From the NCBI GenBank assembly GCA_002049455.2, contig KV918782.1, positions 396,627 through 460,626 of the forward strand: a stretch of DNA of 64,000 bases, written 5' to 3'. The stretch comes from Porphyra umbilicalis (lineage: Eukaryota > Rhodophyta > Bangiophyceae > Bangiales > Bangiaceae). The notes under the pieces were generated by a model. That model worked only from the letters and a program-made list of their open reading frames with translations. It ran no database searches and was not told where the DNA came from. Of this stretch, positions 54,480-64,000 are shown piece after piece; the first letter of the stretch is position 1; each line of letters opens with the position of its first letter. The position numbers and the translations under genes were made by a program.

Positions 54480-57400
54480 TCACACACCACGAGATGAACC
54501 TGGTGAACAGTCTACGATTACCCGCTCGAGGCGGCTCGGAGACGAGTGGCTGTGCCCTATGGCTGGCGCGGGGCTGGCAGCAGCCATCTGGCCGACGTTA
54601 CTCGTCGCCAGGTCACCGCTTGCCGACGCAGCAGCTGCGTCGTGCGCCCCGTCTGCCACCACACCCAGCGCCTCTACCCGCACCGTTGGCGCCGCCACTG
54701 GCACGGCCGTGGGGGCCGTCCCCGCCTCCGCGGCCGGCGCGTCGGCGACGACAGGTCGGCGCCAGGGCTCCCACGACGCGGGTGAACACCGCGTCCACCC
54801 GTAGCCGGCCTCGTAGGTACCCGCGTCGATCGCAGCCGCGTGCCGCACCGCCTGTACAGGGTCTTCCTGGGGTGGCGCGCGTGACACGGTGTACCCCCGA
54901 ATGTGGGGGTAGATGCTCCGACCCTGCATGCTCTTGATGGCAATCTTGCACATGTTGCGCGCCGCGTTGGTGTCTCGCCCGACGTACGAAGCCGGGCAGG
55001 CGACGTTGGTACACAGCTTGACCCCCCACAGCGCCAGCGGGTCGGTCCCAAACGCCCACTTGCCGTGAGCCGCAATCGCCTGCAGCACCTTTGTCCGCAC
55101 CGCCTCTGCGTGCTCCTTGGCGCGCTGGGCAGCCGCACCGTCGCGTGGACCCGACCGACTGCCGGTCGTCACACCCCGTCGCGCGCGCCGGCCGCCGCGG
55201 AGGGGCGAGGCGCGCTTGGCCGCCGACGCCGACGCGCGATGTGCGTAACTGCTTGCCGCCTTGAGGGGCGTCAGGTCAACCGGCGAGTCGGGCGACACGT
55301 ACGTGTTGCACAAGCCGTGGCCGCACTCTGCACACGTCAGGCTCGTATTGTGCTCGTCCACGTACACGAGGTGCACGTGTTTGGCCATGCGCCGCACGAG
55401 GTCGACGCTGCCGGCGCGCGGCCGACACCGCCCAATCGCCAAAACCGCCTTGGTACCGTCCACCGTGCGCCGCAGCAAACCGCCCGTCAAGCGGCGCGCC
55501 AGCACCGCCGCGTACCGGTTGCGCTGGATGAGGGCGTGTAGCCGCGCCTTGCGTTGACCGTACGTCGCGGCCGCCCCGTACGCCGCCTGATAGGCGTCTG
55601 TGTAGGTACGCGCAATGCGCACAGTGGCCGCCACCACCCACGCGCCCCACGTCGTGACCTTGAGGGAGCACCCGGCCGCCAGTGACTCGCGTGGCACGCC
55701 TGGGTGTGCCGCCGCCCACACCGCCACCGCTGATGCCTCGGCGCGCCTCGTCATACCGGCGCCCGTCGCCTCGCGGTACGCGCCTTTGGAGACGACCAGC
55801 GTCGCACCAGTGGGCGGGACGCACACGCGCCGGCGCCTCCCGGCGGCGGCCGCACGTTTGAGTGCGGCACACAACACGCGCAAGCGGTCGGCCGACGGCA
55901 GCGACGTGCCGGGCGCGCCGAGCTGCGGGGGCGCAGCGGGTGCAGCAGCGGCCGCCGCAGCCGCCACTCGCTCTGCCGTGCGCAATGCCGCCGCCGTCTG
56001 GCGCTTGTCCTGCGCCGCGCGCTGCACGAGGCACGCGGCGTGTGCCCCAATGTCGACCGACACTGCACGCCATGCCGCCTCTGCGTGCGCCGCCGCTTCT
56101 GTCTTGGCCTTGACAGCCGCCGTCGCGTGCGCCGCCTCTTTGAATAGGGCCGCCTCGCCCACCCACACACACACGTGGTTGGACAGGTGCCACGGTTGGA
56201 CGTTGCCGCCATTGATCGTGGCGTGCGCGGTGGCGCGCATGCGCGTGAGGATGGCCCGGCGGCGGCCGGGGGCGCTCGTCCCCCGCTTGCGGGCCACCTC
56301 TTGCCGTTGCATCGGGGTCAACCACTCGTCGCCAAAGGCCGGCTGCTTGTACCGCCGGCGCTTGGGGGGGGGGGGTCCACCGCGTCTGTCGGCACCGTCG
56401 GTGCGTGCTCCAAAGGCGGCAAAGACGCTTGTGCCGCGGGCGTGGCCGCCGGCGGGCCAACCAGGTCTGTACGAGTCCGCTTTGGGGGAGATCCCGCCGC
56501 CCCGGTCGACGCACCGAGCGCTCCACGGCCGCGCTTTTTGGTCGTCTGGCTCACCGCGTCACCGCCGCCGACGGGAAGGCCCGCCGCGGTGGCCTTGGCC
56601 GCGCGCGCAAGGTCAGCCAACTTGGAGTGTAGCGCGTCGACGGTCGGCAAAACCCGACCACCCCGCCGCACGAGGCACTCGGCGGCGGCGGTCGCGGCCA
56701 TGGCCGCCCGCGCGAGCGCGTCGCCCGCAATCCGCAGCGCCCGGTACGTCCGATACGCGTGCAGGTGCGGCGCAGGTGACTGAACAAACGGCACCGCCCC
56801 GGGGCAGTAGGCAGCGACAATCGACGCGACGCCCGGGTCCCACCCAACAAACGCCAGCTCTTTGACGACGTCGGGCGAAAACGCCATGCGGTCCAGCTGC
56901 GACCGCACGCTCGCCGTCTCGGTGGCCCCTCCCCCCCCCCACGACCGGCACTTGCAGCCTTACGACGCGCCCGCCGAGCGGCCGCCGTCGACGCGGCGGT
57001 GGCGGGGTGCCGTATCGTAAAGTGCACGCCGACACCGTCCGACACGATGGAGGGCCCGACCACCGTCTTGGCGCCGACAATGCGCGCGCGGCGGAGCAGC
57101 GTTTGAATGAACAGCCCGTCGGTTGTCGGCGCTGGCAGCGACACCCCGGCGGACGCCAGGCGCCGGCGAAGCAGCGCGCCGCCGACTCGCGCGTACGCGG
57201 TGCACGTGGCGGCTCGGCCGGGTGACGTGTCGGTCGCCTCGATGCCGGCACGGATGCACAACAGCTGGGCATAATGGAGCAGCGGGTAGACGTGCAGCGG
57301 CCGCTGTCGCAGGGTCGACGCGTCGAGCTGGAGGAGACAGCGCCGCCGACCGTCACCACCGGCGTAGACGAGCACAGTGTCGTACGCCAGCGTGGCCCCG

Positions 57401-59406
57401 GCCGCCATGGCAGCCCCATCCGCCGCAGACACTTTGCCCGCCGGCCACTTGAACGACGGCGGGCGCGTGCCGTCGGCGGCTTGCAGGCCGGCAACGAGGG
57501 CCGCAATCAGTGCCGCGCGGCGCTTTCCGTCGAGACCGCCGGGGGCCTGCGGGTAAACGTCGTGAACGATGCACTTGGCAATGGCCTTGACCGCCGACGT
57601 GACGCGCGTCACATAGTGGTTTTCAAAAGCCGTCGCCACGGTGGCCCAACCAGACGTGTCGCCCGGACCCGGCAGCAGCGTGCTGCACGGCAACTGGCTT
57701 GGCTCGGTCACCGCGTCTGTCACCGCCGCCGACGCCGCCACAAAGGCAGAGTAGTCGCCATCGCCTTGGGCGGCGGCCTTGATGTCCCCGCGGGGCTTGA
57801 CGTGTGCGCCTCTACCCGAGCAATCGACGCACGCCCGCCGGGGGGCGCCGCCAAACGCGTGGACACCGCGACAAGAGACGGTCGAAGCGACCTGCTTCCA
57901 GGCACGCCCGTGGTTGCTTGTCAGCGACGCCGGCACGGCCGCGATAAACTCGTCGAGCGTGCGCCGGCGGTGGCCGCCGCCACCGCCGCCATCCCCACCA
58001 CCGCCGCCGCCCCCGCCCGCACCCTGCCCGCCGCCACCACCGTCGACGCGCTCGAGCAGGTACCGCATCGTGCCGTCCATGACAATGGACACGAGCCGCA
58101 GATGCTTTGTCTGTGTCGTGGCCAACTCGGTCAGCGCGGCCGCCCCCGCGGTAGCGTTTGCGACAGCGGCGGCGGTCCCCGTCGGCGCGCGACGGCTCGA
58201 CGTCGTAGGCGGGCGCCCCGTCGGGGGCAAAGAGTTTGCCGGCCCCCCTGGCGCCAGCCGTCGTCGGGCACCAAAAAACCGGTCGACCGACACGGAAACG
58301 GTCGTCGTCACCTCCCCCGTCATGCGGTGCTGGTCGACGCACCCCAAGTCGCGCCCGCGGTCTGCATTGTGGCCCGACCAGCCGTGGGCGACGGCTCGCA
58401 GCGGACACACAGCGCTGGCCCGGGTGTGGCCACGCGCGTGGCACGCACTGCACTTGTTGTTTCCGCTGCCGGCCTTGACGACCTTGGCCGCCTTGGCCGC
58501 CTCGCCAGTCGCCGCGTGCGCCGCCTTAGTGGCAGCGTCGGCCGGACACGTTTTCACATTGTGCCCCGTCGCCCCGCAGCCGCCGCATCGACGCTGGCGG
58601 CCACGCGTGGTGCCGCCGCCGCGCGCCGTGGCGCCAGCGTCGCCACCATTGCCGTCGCCATCATCGTCGCCCGCGTGGTCCCCCGCGTCGCGCTGCACCA
58701 TGGGGATCAGGCCCTTGACCGCCGACAAGACGCTGCCCGCCGCGTGACGCGCTCGCGCGCAGAGGCGCCTGCACGCCACCCGGGCGGAGGCGTCGGCTCT
58801 TGTGTCGGCATCGGTGGGGGGTGCCGCGGCGCCCTCATCACCGTCGTCTGGTGCGGGTGGCCGGGGCGGTGGCACCGTCACAGCGGCGACGGCTTGCAGC
58901 ACGGCAGTAGAGGCCGACGTGGCGTCGTCCATCGCCGCCGACGCGGGCGACCCAGTGCCCCGCGCGTGCACCGGCTTTGATGCGAGGAGCTTGGACAGGA
59001 GGGCACTCGCGGCACGCAAGCTCGCCACCGGCCCCGCATCACCGGCCGCCTCACACGCGGCGACGGCGGCGGCAACCTCCACCGTCGCCGACCGCACGGC
59101 AGACGCCGCACTCTGCCGCGCGCTGTCGAGGTGGCCACCCGCCTTGATTGCCGCGTCCTCGCCGGCCGTACCGAGGCGCGTGACCTCGTCGTCGTCGTCG
59201 AGGTCTGCGCCCACAGGCCCAGCCACACCCCCGCCATTGTCCCCATTGTCGTTGCCGCTCGCCGTCGCCTCGCGGGGCGGCGCTGTCGCCAAACTGGTGG
59301 TCGTCGTGGGGCGCCGCGTCGTGGGACAGTGGCCGCTGCGACGCGCCCGAAGCGCTGTCGACGTGCCGGGTGCCTCCTCCTCGTCGGTCGACGACTGGTC
59401 GTCCAT
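54480..59406 (-). CDS. Fanzor: eukaryotic TnpB-like RNA-guided nuclease with N-terminal zinc knuckles
   Basis: From ATG 59406 about 1,640 codons run to the stop at 54480. The N-terminal part is acidic and low-complexity, with zinc knuckles CGGCGATGHNVKTC (58546-58587) and CSACHARGHTRASAVC (about 58400-58455) and a CVDC motif near 57810. The nuclease half has the pre-RuvC strand SDGVGVHFTIRHP, then RuvC-I VGWDPG (Asp codon 56837-56839). Where TnpB has its second acidic residue this protein has LAIGRC. A Glu in VYVDEHNTS (55353-55355) follows, then CAECG and CTNVAC as a four-Cys finger, and RDTNAARN (Asp codon 54972-54974). The relocated Glu is a Fanzor feature. The frame changes twice, at a 10-base C run (56931-56940) and a 12-base G run (56364-56375), with sensible protein on both sides, so I infer assembly errors. 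Known Fanzors are usually much shorter. Confidence 0.88.
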
Positions 59407-59631
59407 GGCGGGGGACGAGCGCACACGGGCGGGGGAGGACTTGACGTCCTCAAGGCGGTGGCGCGCCCTTGCCGCCCGCTAGGGGTGTCGGCGCGGGGCG
59501 GAACGGCGGCCAGGCCTGTGGGCGCATGGTTGTGCACGGCGCCAGCACCCATCACACCTTTTATAGGAAACGGCACGGGTAGCGGTGGCTGGCTTGCCGC
59601 GGCCGAGCGCACGACACAAACACACCCTCGC

Positions 59632-59767
59632 GTGCAGGCACTCCCGCCGCGCTCTCCTCCTTCCTCGGCTCCACACGCCACGCCGCCGCCAGCTCGTGAG
59701 TGCAGGCACTCCCGCCGCGCTCTCCTCCTTTCTCGGCTCCACGCGCCACGCCGCCGCCGGCTCGTGC
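59632..59767. repeat. 68-bp tandem doublet upstream of the Fanzor
   Basis: Two head-to-tail units start at 59632 and 59700, each beginning GTGCAGGCACTCCCGCCGCG and ending near GCTCGTG, with about three differences. They lie about 225 bp before the Fanzor start codon on its upstream side, so they could be promoter repeats. Confidence 0.8.
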
Positions 59768-60384
59768 AGGCGGGTGTACCCACAGGCCGCCATGCGGGCA
59801 CCGTCGGGCGTGGGAGAAGCTCGGCGGTGGGTCGGCGGGTCGGCACCCGGTGGGTCAGCACCCGATGGTGGGAGAAGACAGTGTACGGACGAACGGGCAC
59901 CGCCAGTCCCCCCTCCCGCCCCCCCCCCCCCCTTCTCCGCGGAGATGGGGTGTGGAAAATTTTGACGTCATACGCGCGGGCGTGTCACGGACAGAAGGGG
60001 TGTTGCGCGTTGAACGCCACCGTTGGCCATCATGGAGACGCCTGGACGACGTCTTGCCGACCGCTGCGGTGCGGCGGCGTCGCCGCATAGAGCACATGCC
60101 CGCCATACAGGTCCCACGGGTCGGACGGATGGGCCCAGCCACAGCGCTGCGACGACCCCACGCCCATCTCGCCGGGGCGTGCGACCACCTTGCCGAAACA
60201 CCCCCTCCTTCCTGGTGTTCAACGCGCCGACATGGATGAAACCCGGCCGCACGAGTCGTCGTGGCGGTGGGGGTGGTCGGTCGTGTGGGGTGTGAATTTG
60301 GACCATCACGGCTGGTGTCGGTCGTCGGGTGGCGCCGCTGCACTAGAGACCCCCCACCATACCTGGTGAGGGGGGGGGGGGGCG

Positions 60385-60490
60385 GGGACAATGAGGACAA
60401 TGAGGAAACAGACAATGAGGACAATGAGGAAATTGAAGAAAACGGACAAGGAGGACAAGGAGGACAATGGGGACAACGAGGACATTGAGG
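60385..60490. repeat. GGACAATGA-type microsatellite
   Basis: Imperfect repeats of a 9-bp purine-rich word (GGACAATGA, with GGACAAGGA variants) run for about 105 bp after a G run. Open frames across it encode repetitive Glu/Asp/Asn and are not gene evidence. Confidence 0.75.
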
Positions 60491-60570
60491 CATGCGAGAG
60501 TACGGGGCGACCGTCTCTGGGACGACCAAACACCGGCATTCGGGCGTTCGGTGGCGGCCAGGCCCAACGC

Positions 60571-60630
60571 CGACACCCACCGACACCCACCGACACCCAC
60601 CGACACCCACCGACACCCACCGACACCAAC
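60571..60630. repeat. Six tandem CGACACCCAC decamers
   Basis: Five exact copies of CGACACCCAC followed by one CGACACCAAC form a clean 10-bp tandem array. One-helical-turn spacing would place any bound factor on the same DNA face, but slippage is the simplest origin. Confidence 0.85.
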
Positions 60631-60840
60631 CAACACGCGGCGCGCGTCTCCACCACCACCACCGCCGGGCACGAGTGCGAGAGCGCCGACTCGCGCTTTG
60701 GCCAGGCGACACCGTCGCGGTTGCTGCCGTCGGATCGGGAGTTGCGTCGAGTCGCGCCAATTGAAAAGCAGCCGCCCGCGCAGTCTTAAATACAATTTCA
60801 AAGTGGTCTACAACCCGCCTCAAGTTCGGTACCATCGGTC

Positions 60841-60960
60841 AAAGTGTCGATCACTGGGTCAGAGTGTCGATCACTGGGGTAAAGTGTCGGTCACTGTGCT
60901 AAAGTGTCGATCACTGGGCTAAAATGTCGATCACTGGGTGAAAGTGTCGATCATCGGGTC
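60841..60960. repeat. Six 20-bp tandem units (iteron-like)
   Basis: Six units exactly 20 bp long, consensus AAAGTGTCGATCACTGGGTC, fill 60841-60960 with one to four differences each. The most conserved part, GTGTCGATCAC, is an imperfect dyad. Two-helical-turn phasing and dyad cores resemble arrays bound by replication or transposition proteins, but no such protein is tied to it here. The array lies 1.4 kb upstream of the Fanzor start. Confidence 0.85.
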
Positions 60961-61629
60961 GTCGGCAGCGGGGTTATGTCTGGTGGTGGGCGGTCAGTTT
61001 GGCAGCGCCTCTGCCGTCGCCGGATCATACGCGTAGTTGTGTATCCAAATTGCACTATCAACTCTTGAGACGAGGAGATGCTACGGTGTGGTTGTTGGTG
61101 CGACAAGGCAACGACGACCGGCGCGCCGGCACATGCACGCACTCTAGGTCGCTGCTCCCCAGCGCCTTCAGCATTCCACTCTGTCCCTCCCCCTGGCCAT
61201 CCCAAGTCTCCCACCGTGTCCGTTGTGCTTGTACTTCCCCACCTTTGTGCGCTTTTGTGGATTCCCTGTAGACGCTTACGACACCCGACGCGTTCCGACA
61301 GCCGTATAGAAGCCGCTCGTATGATCGTCAGCCTCGGTCTTTTGGACAAAGGTCCGTTGCATTCAAAAAACATCTCGCCTGTGGGGGCAGGCGCGGCGGG
61401 CCCCCTCGCCGCCCCCCCGCTCACGCCCCCCCCCCGGCGGCGGCGCCGAGCGCTTCGGCGGTGACGCGTCCCCCCCCGACAACCCCCCCGACACGGCGGG
61501 CTCCCTATGGGCGGCCACCACCCGCACGACATGCCCAAACAGCGCCGCCTCGTCGAGGTCGTCGAGTGGCGACTCATAATCGCCCTCGTACACTGAAGAA
61601 GTGATGCCAAAGAGGGGGTCCTCACGCAA
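60951..61629 (-). CDS. Hypothetical gene or exon downstream of the 332-bp array
   Basis: Just inside the first array unit (minus sense), TTTTTTGTACAG looks like a splice acceptor. It is followed by an open frame reading REDPLFGITSSVYEGDYESP and then LDDLDEAALFGHVVRVVAAH before a C-rich run at 61420-61436. Beyond that run a different frame reads GEMFFECNGPLSKRPRLTII and RAASIRLSERVG. The change at a homopolymer suggests one protein with an assembly error, as elsewhere in the window. No domain is recognised. Start, splice pattern and end are uncertain. Confidence 0.35.
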
Positions 61630-62405
61630 CTGTACAAAAAACTAATGGAGGCTGCTCCCATGACCGCTCTGTATCGAGAAGCGCCGTGAAAAGACCTATC
61701 CGCGGTGCTTTTTTTCACAACATACGCAACCCCTCCCAGACGCATCAATTTCAATGGTTCGGAGCCTACGAAAAACGCGTTGGCGACGCTTCAGCTTGTC
61801 AAACTGCCTGTTTTGGGCTGTGGCATCGGATAGGACTCGCAAAGGAGCATCGCGTGCATATGCGAAACTCACAGACGTGCCACGCACCGGCCGTTGAGTG
61901 ACGGCTCGACTTTATAGACGTGCACTGAAAAAGTGATGCCAAAGAGGGGGTCCTCACGCAACTGTACAAAAAACTAATGGAGGCTGCTCCCATGACCGCT
62001 CTGTATCGAGAAGCGCCGTGAAAAGACCTATCCGCGGTGCTTTTTTTCACAACATACGCAACCCCTCCCAGACGCATCAATTTCAATGGTTCGGAGCCTA
62101 CGAAAAACGCGTTGGCGACGCTTCAGCTTGTCAAACTGCCTGTTTTGGGCTGTGGCATCGGATAGGACTCGCAAAGGAGCATCGCGTGCATATGCGAAAC
62201 TCACAGACGTGCCACGCACCGGCCGTTGAGTGACGGCTCGACTTTATAGACGTGCACTGAAAAAGTGATGCCAAAGAGGGGGTCCTCACGCAACTGTACA
62301 AAAAACTAATGGAGGCTGCTCCCATGACCGCTCTGTATCGAGAAGCGCCGTGAAAAGACCTATCCGCGGTGCTTTTTTTCACAACATACGCAACCCCTCC
62401 CAGAA
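61591..62405 (-). repeat. 332-bp tandem array, 2.45 near-identical units with TATAAA
   Basis: Units begin at 61591, 61923 and 62255 (CACTGAARAAGTGATGCCAA); the third stops at about 62405. The copies look virtually identical over hundreds of bases. On the minus strand the two complete units contain TATAAA (61911-61916 and 62243-62248) and an open stretch with basic residues (DKLKRRQRVFRRLRTIEI). All three carry a GTATGT donor-like word and a TTTTTTGTACAG acceptor-like word. This looks like a duplicated promoter plus first exon and intron reading into the frame at 61629-60951. High identity means either recent duplication or an assembly collapse or expansion. Confidence 0.85.
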
Positions 62406-64000
62406 GCATGACAGTCTATGGTGCGTCTGCCGGTGCCGTCGCACCGCGGCGACCGCCGGTGGTCGCGACGCGGGGTGACTTCTGGCCGGCGCCAGAGCAG
62501 GGGGGTGCGCTGGGGCGGCAGCGACAGTGCAGAGAGCGCGGGGACCGCCGCTATAACGTCCATGGATTTCTTCGTTCCTAACGCTGCGGGTTTCCAGTTG
62601 GAACTGCTGCCCAACGATGAAGGCTGCGACGCGTCGACCGGCGCCAGCCGGTCAGCGTTGTGGCGGGGCAGCGGCCAGCAGGATGCTTTGCGGTGGCGTG
62701 GATGGGGTCGTTGTCCAGAAGGGGTAGGAGTATTCGTCTCTGGGTACAGGGGGCACCCACTCAGGCGGTGGCGCACGCCACTTTTCTGGCTGTGGCCGCC
62801 TCGTTGCCGTCGGCGCTGGCGGAGACAGCGGCGGCGGGACGTCGCCGCTGGTTGGCAACTGAGCGGCACGTCACGATGACGCCAGACGGTTCTAGCGTTG
62901 ACTTGAAGGGGGTAGTGGGGTGACTGTGTAGACGGCGAGGGATGGCTGCAGGTCGGAGAGTGTGGGAGGTCTGCGGCGGGGGACGACTTGCTCCTGGAGC
63001 TGAATGAGCAGAGTTGGGGACAGGAGAATACCACGCGTGGCCGGCCTCCTCTTTTAGGCCGTCCGCCGACCACACATATACCTTCGTCGTGTCCCGGGTG
63101 GGTCGCATGCGTCTGTTACTGCACCTCTGCCGCAACATTGTCGTGTCGCACGCGGCGACGACGGTGAAGGGGCGACGGCGGAACAGGAAACCTGGCAGGT
63201 GTTGCGGAGTAGGTGACGCAGACGGTGTGGTCAGGTGGTGTGTGGCAGCGGAGGTGCGGAAAGAGGTCTCCGCAGGGTTGGTTGCCTTTTATCGGTGCGA
63301 AAACAGACACCGCGGAGCCACGTTCTTTTATTTTTTGACAAACTCTTTCACGCCACAGCGCCTGCCGCAGGGACACAGTTGTGTGTCGACATGTGTTTTG
63401 GGGGTGGCGAGGTGGGAAATGGACGGTGGAGCGGGTGGTGCATTCGGGACGAGAAATGTCATGCTGGAGACGCTGACTGTATTTGGGGTTGGTCTAGTGC
63501 CTTTCCCGGCCCGTCGCTGTCGGTTATCCTAACATAACGACTGCGCACGCCCGCTGCGCCACCCCCTTTCGGCAAATGACGTCGTGATAGGCACCCTCCC
63601 GGCCACGGCGGCCCACGACCCGGCGCCCAAACTGTCTGACGGCATTTTATTTGGTCGGGTCCTCCTGTCCAGGCTGTCCAGGGGAAGCAGAGAATCACAA
63701 AACAGGACGAGGTCGCAATAAAAACATACGCAGATAAACGAGGGAAGGTGGCTACCGCGCACAGTGGTGCAGGGCGCCGAAGTCGTAGACCGAGCCCCGT
63801 GACGTCAGTTATCATGTACCCACTGTGGACCCTGACGCAGATGCGTGCCGTGTCTTCCTCCTCGCAGCATATGGATGACATCACACCAATCACAGCAACG
63901 CACACACTCACACACCACTCGCCCACCAAGGCGACCACGACAGAGAGAACGTACCTTGCTACCACTTGCGCGCTCTGCGCGGTCCGCCCAGCGAGGCAGC
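62406..64000. other. No gene identified
   Basis: Several moderate frames overlap on both strands (for example plus 62418-62879 and 62660-62923, minus 62360-63073), but none has a recognisable domain and they switch coding style. A protein-like stretch on plus (HATFLAVAASLPSALAETAA then ERHVTMTPDGSSVDLKG, about 62770-62920) is the most plausible exon. The minus strand upstream of the 332-bp array may instead be the 5' part of that transcription unit. Confidence 0.3.

Larger units (their letters stand above)
59407..60950. other. Upstream region of the Fanzor, rich in short tandem repeats
   Basis: No gene. The first 100 bp should hold the Fanzor promoter and leader. The rest is dominated by tandem repeats annotated separately (68-bp doublet, GGACAATGA-type microsatellite, CGACACCCAC decamers, 20-bp units). 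Confidence 0.45.

Noticed and set aside
57274..58980. 568-codon plus-strand frame opposite the Fanzor.
   Set aside because: It is Arg-rich and has no domain; it is the antisense of the zinc-knuckle half of the Fanzor.
60841..60960. CRISPR-like array.
   Set aside because: The units are contiguous 20-mers without spacers and the genome is eukaryotic. It is a simple tandem array.
1..64000. Bacterial or organelle origin of the window.
   Set aside because: Nup98, F-box, chromovirus, Harbinger and Fanzor are eukaryotic nuclear genes, and there are no operons or ribosome-binding sites.

Overview
The window looks like nuclear DNA from a GC-rich, intron-poor eukaryote. Host-type genes are long single reading frames rich in Ala, Gly, Pro and Arg, with frequent G/C homopolymers. 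The gene set is eukaryotic: an FG-nucleoporin of the Nup98 class, an F-box protein, a single-pass VWA/Cache/lectin-like surface protein and an ankyrin-repeat protein. Mobile DNA includes a Ty3/gypsy chromovirus and pogo, PIF/Harbinger and hAT-type elements. A multicellular alga, perhaps a bangiophyte red alga of the Porphyra/Pyropia kind, would fit the composition, the low intron density and the stand-alone Nup98. That placement is an inference and no marker gene here proves it.

Layout. 0-16 kb is repeat territory: a 4.3-kb element with long inverted termini (192-4521), two 392-bp MITEs in opposite orientation (5623-6938), a dead pogo/Tigger transposase (7441-9145) and a 755-bp hAT-type MITE with an 8-bp target duplication (14389-15143). 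16.8-28.5 kb is a pile of nested elements. A minus-strand DNA-transposon gene (28378 down to about 26035) seems to resume as a C-terminal fragment at 17320-16781. Between the two lie a hAT-type end, a plus-strand gene of unknown function and a decayed minus-strand chromovirus (gag, CCHC/protease, RT-RNase H, integrase-chromodomain). 28.5-32.8 kb holds little but repeat ends. 32.8-38.5 kb carries Nup98 (+) and an F-box gene (-), convergent. 39.6-42.8 kb is an intact PIF/Harbinger transposase (+) facing a basic/acidic partner protein (-). 43.5-44.0 kb is a 102-bp minisatellite, 44.3-47.2 kb an ankyrin gene (-), and 50.25-52.85 kb the VWA/Cache gene (+).

The most notable locus is 54480-59406 (-): a Fanzor, the eukaryotic relative of TnpB (an RNA-guided RuvC nuclease). 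It is about 1,640 codons long and its N-terminal extension carries CCHC zinc knuckles. All three RuvC-type acidic positions and the C4 zinc finger are present, and the second catalytic Glu sits at the relocated Fanzor position. Strong hairpins and short tandem repeats flank it, then a 332-bp tandem array with a TATAAA box in each complete unit (61591-62405).

The host genes Nup98 and ankyrin and the Fanzor change frame only inside long G or C runs, while the reading on each side stays sensible. I treat these as probable homopolymer length errors in the assembly. The chromovirus, the gene antisense to it and pogo instead carry in-frame stops, several of them one C-to-T or G-to-A change away from a sense codon, which looks like true decay.
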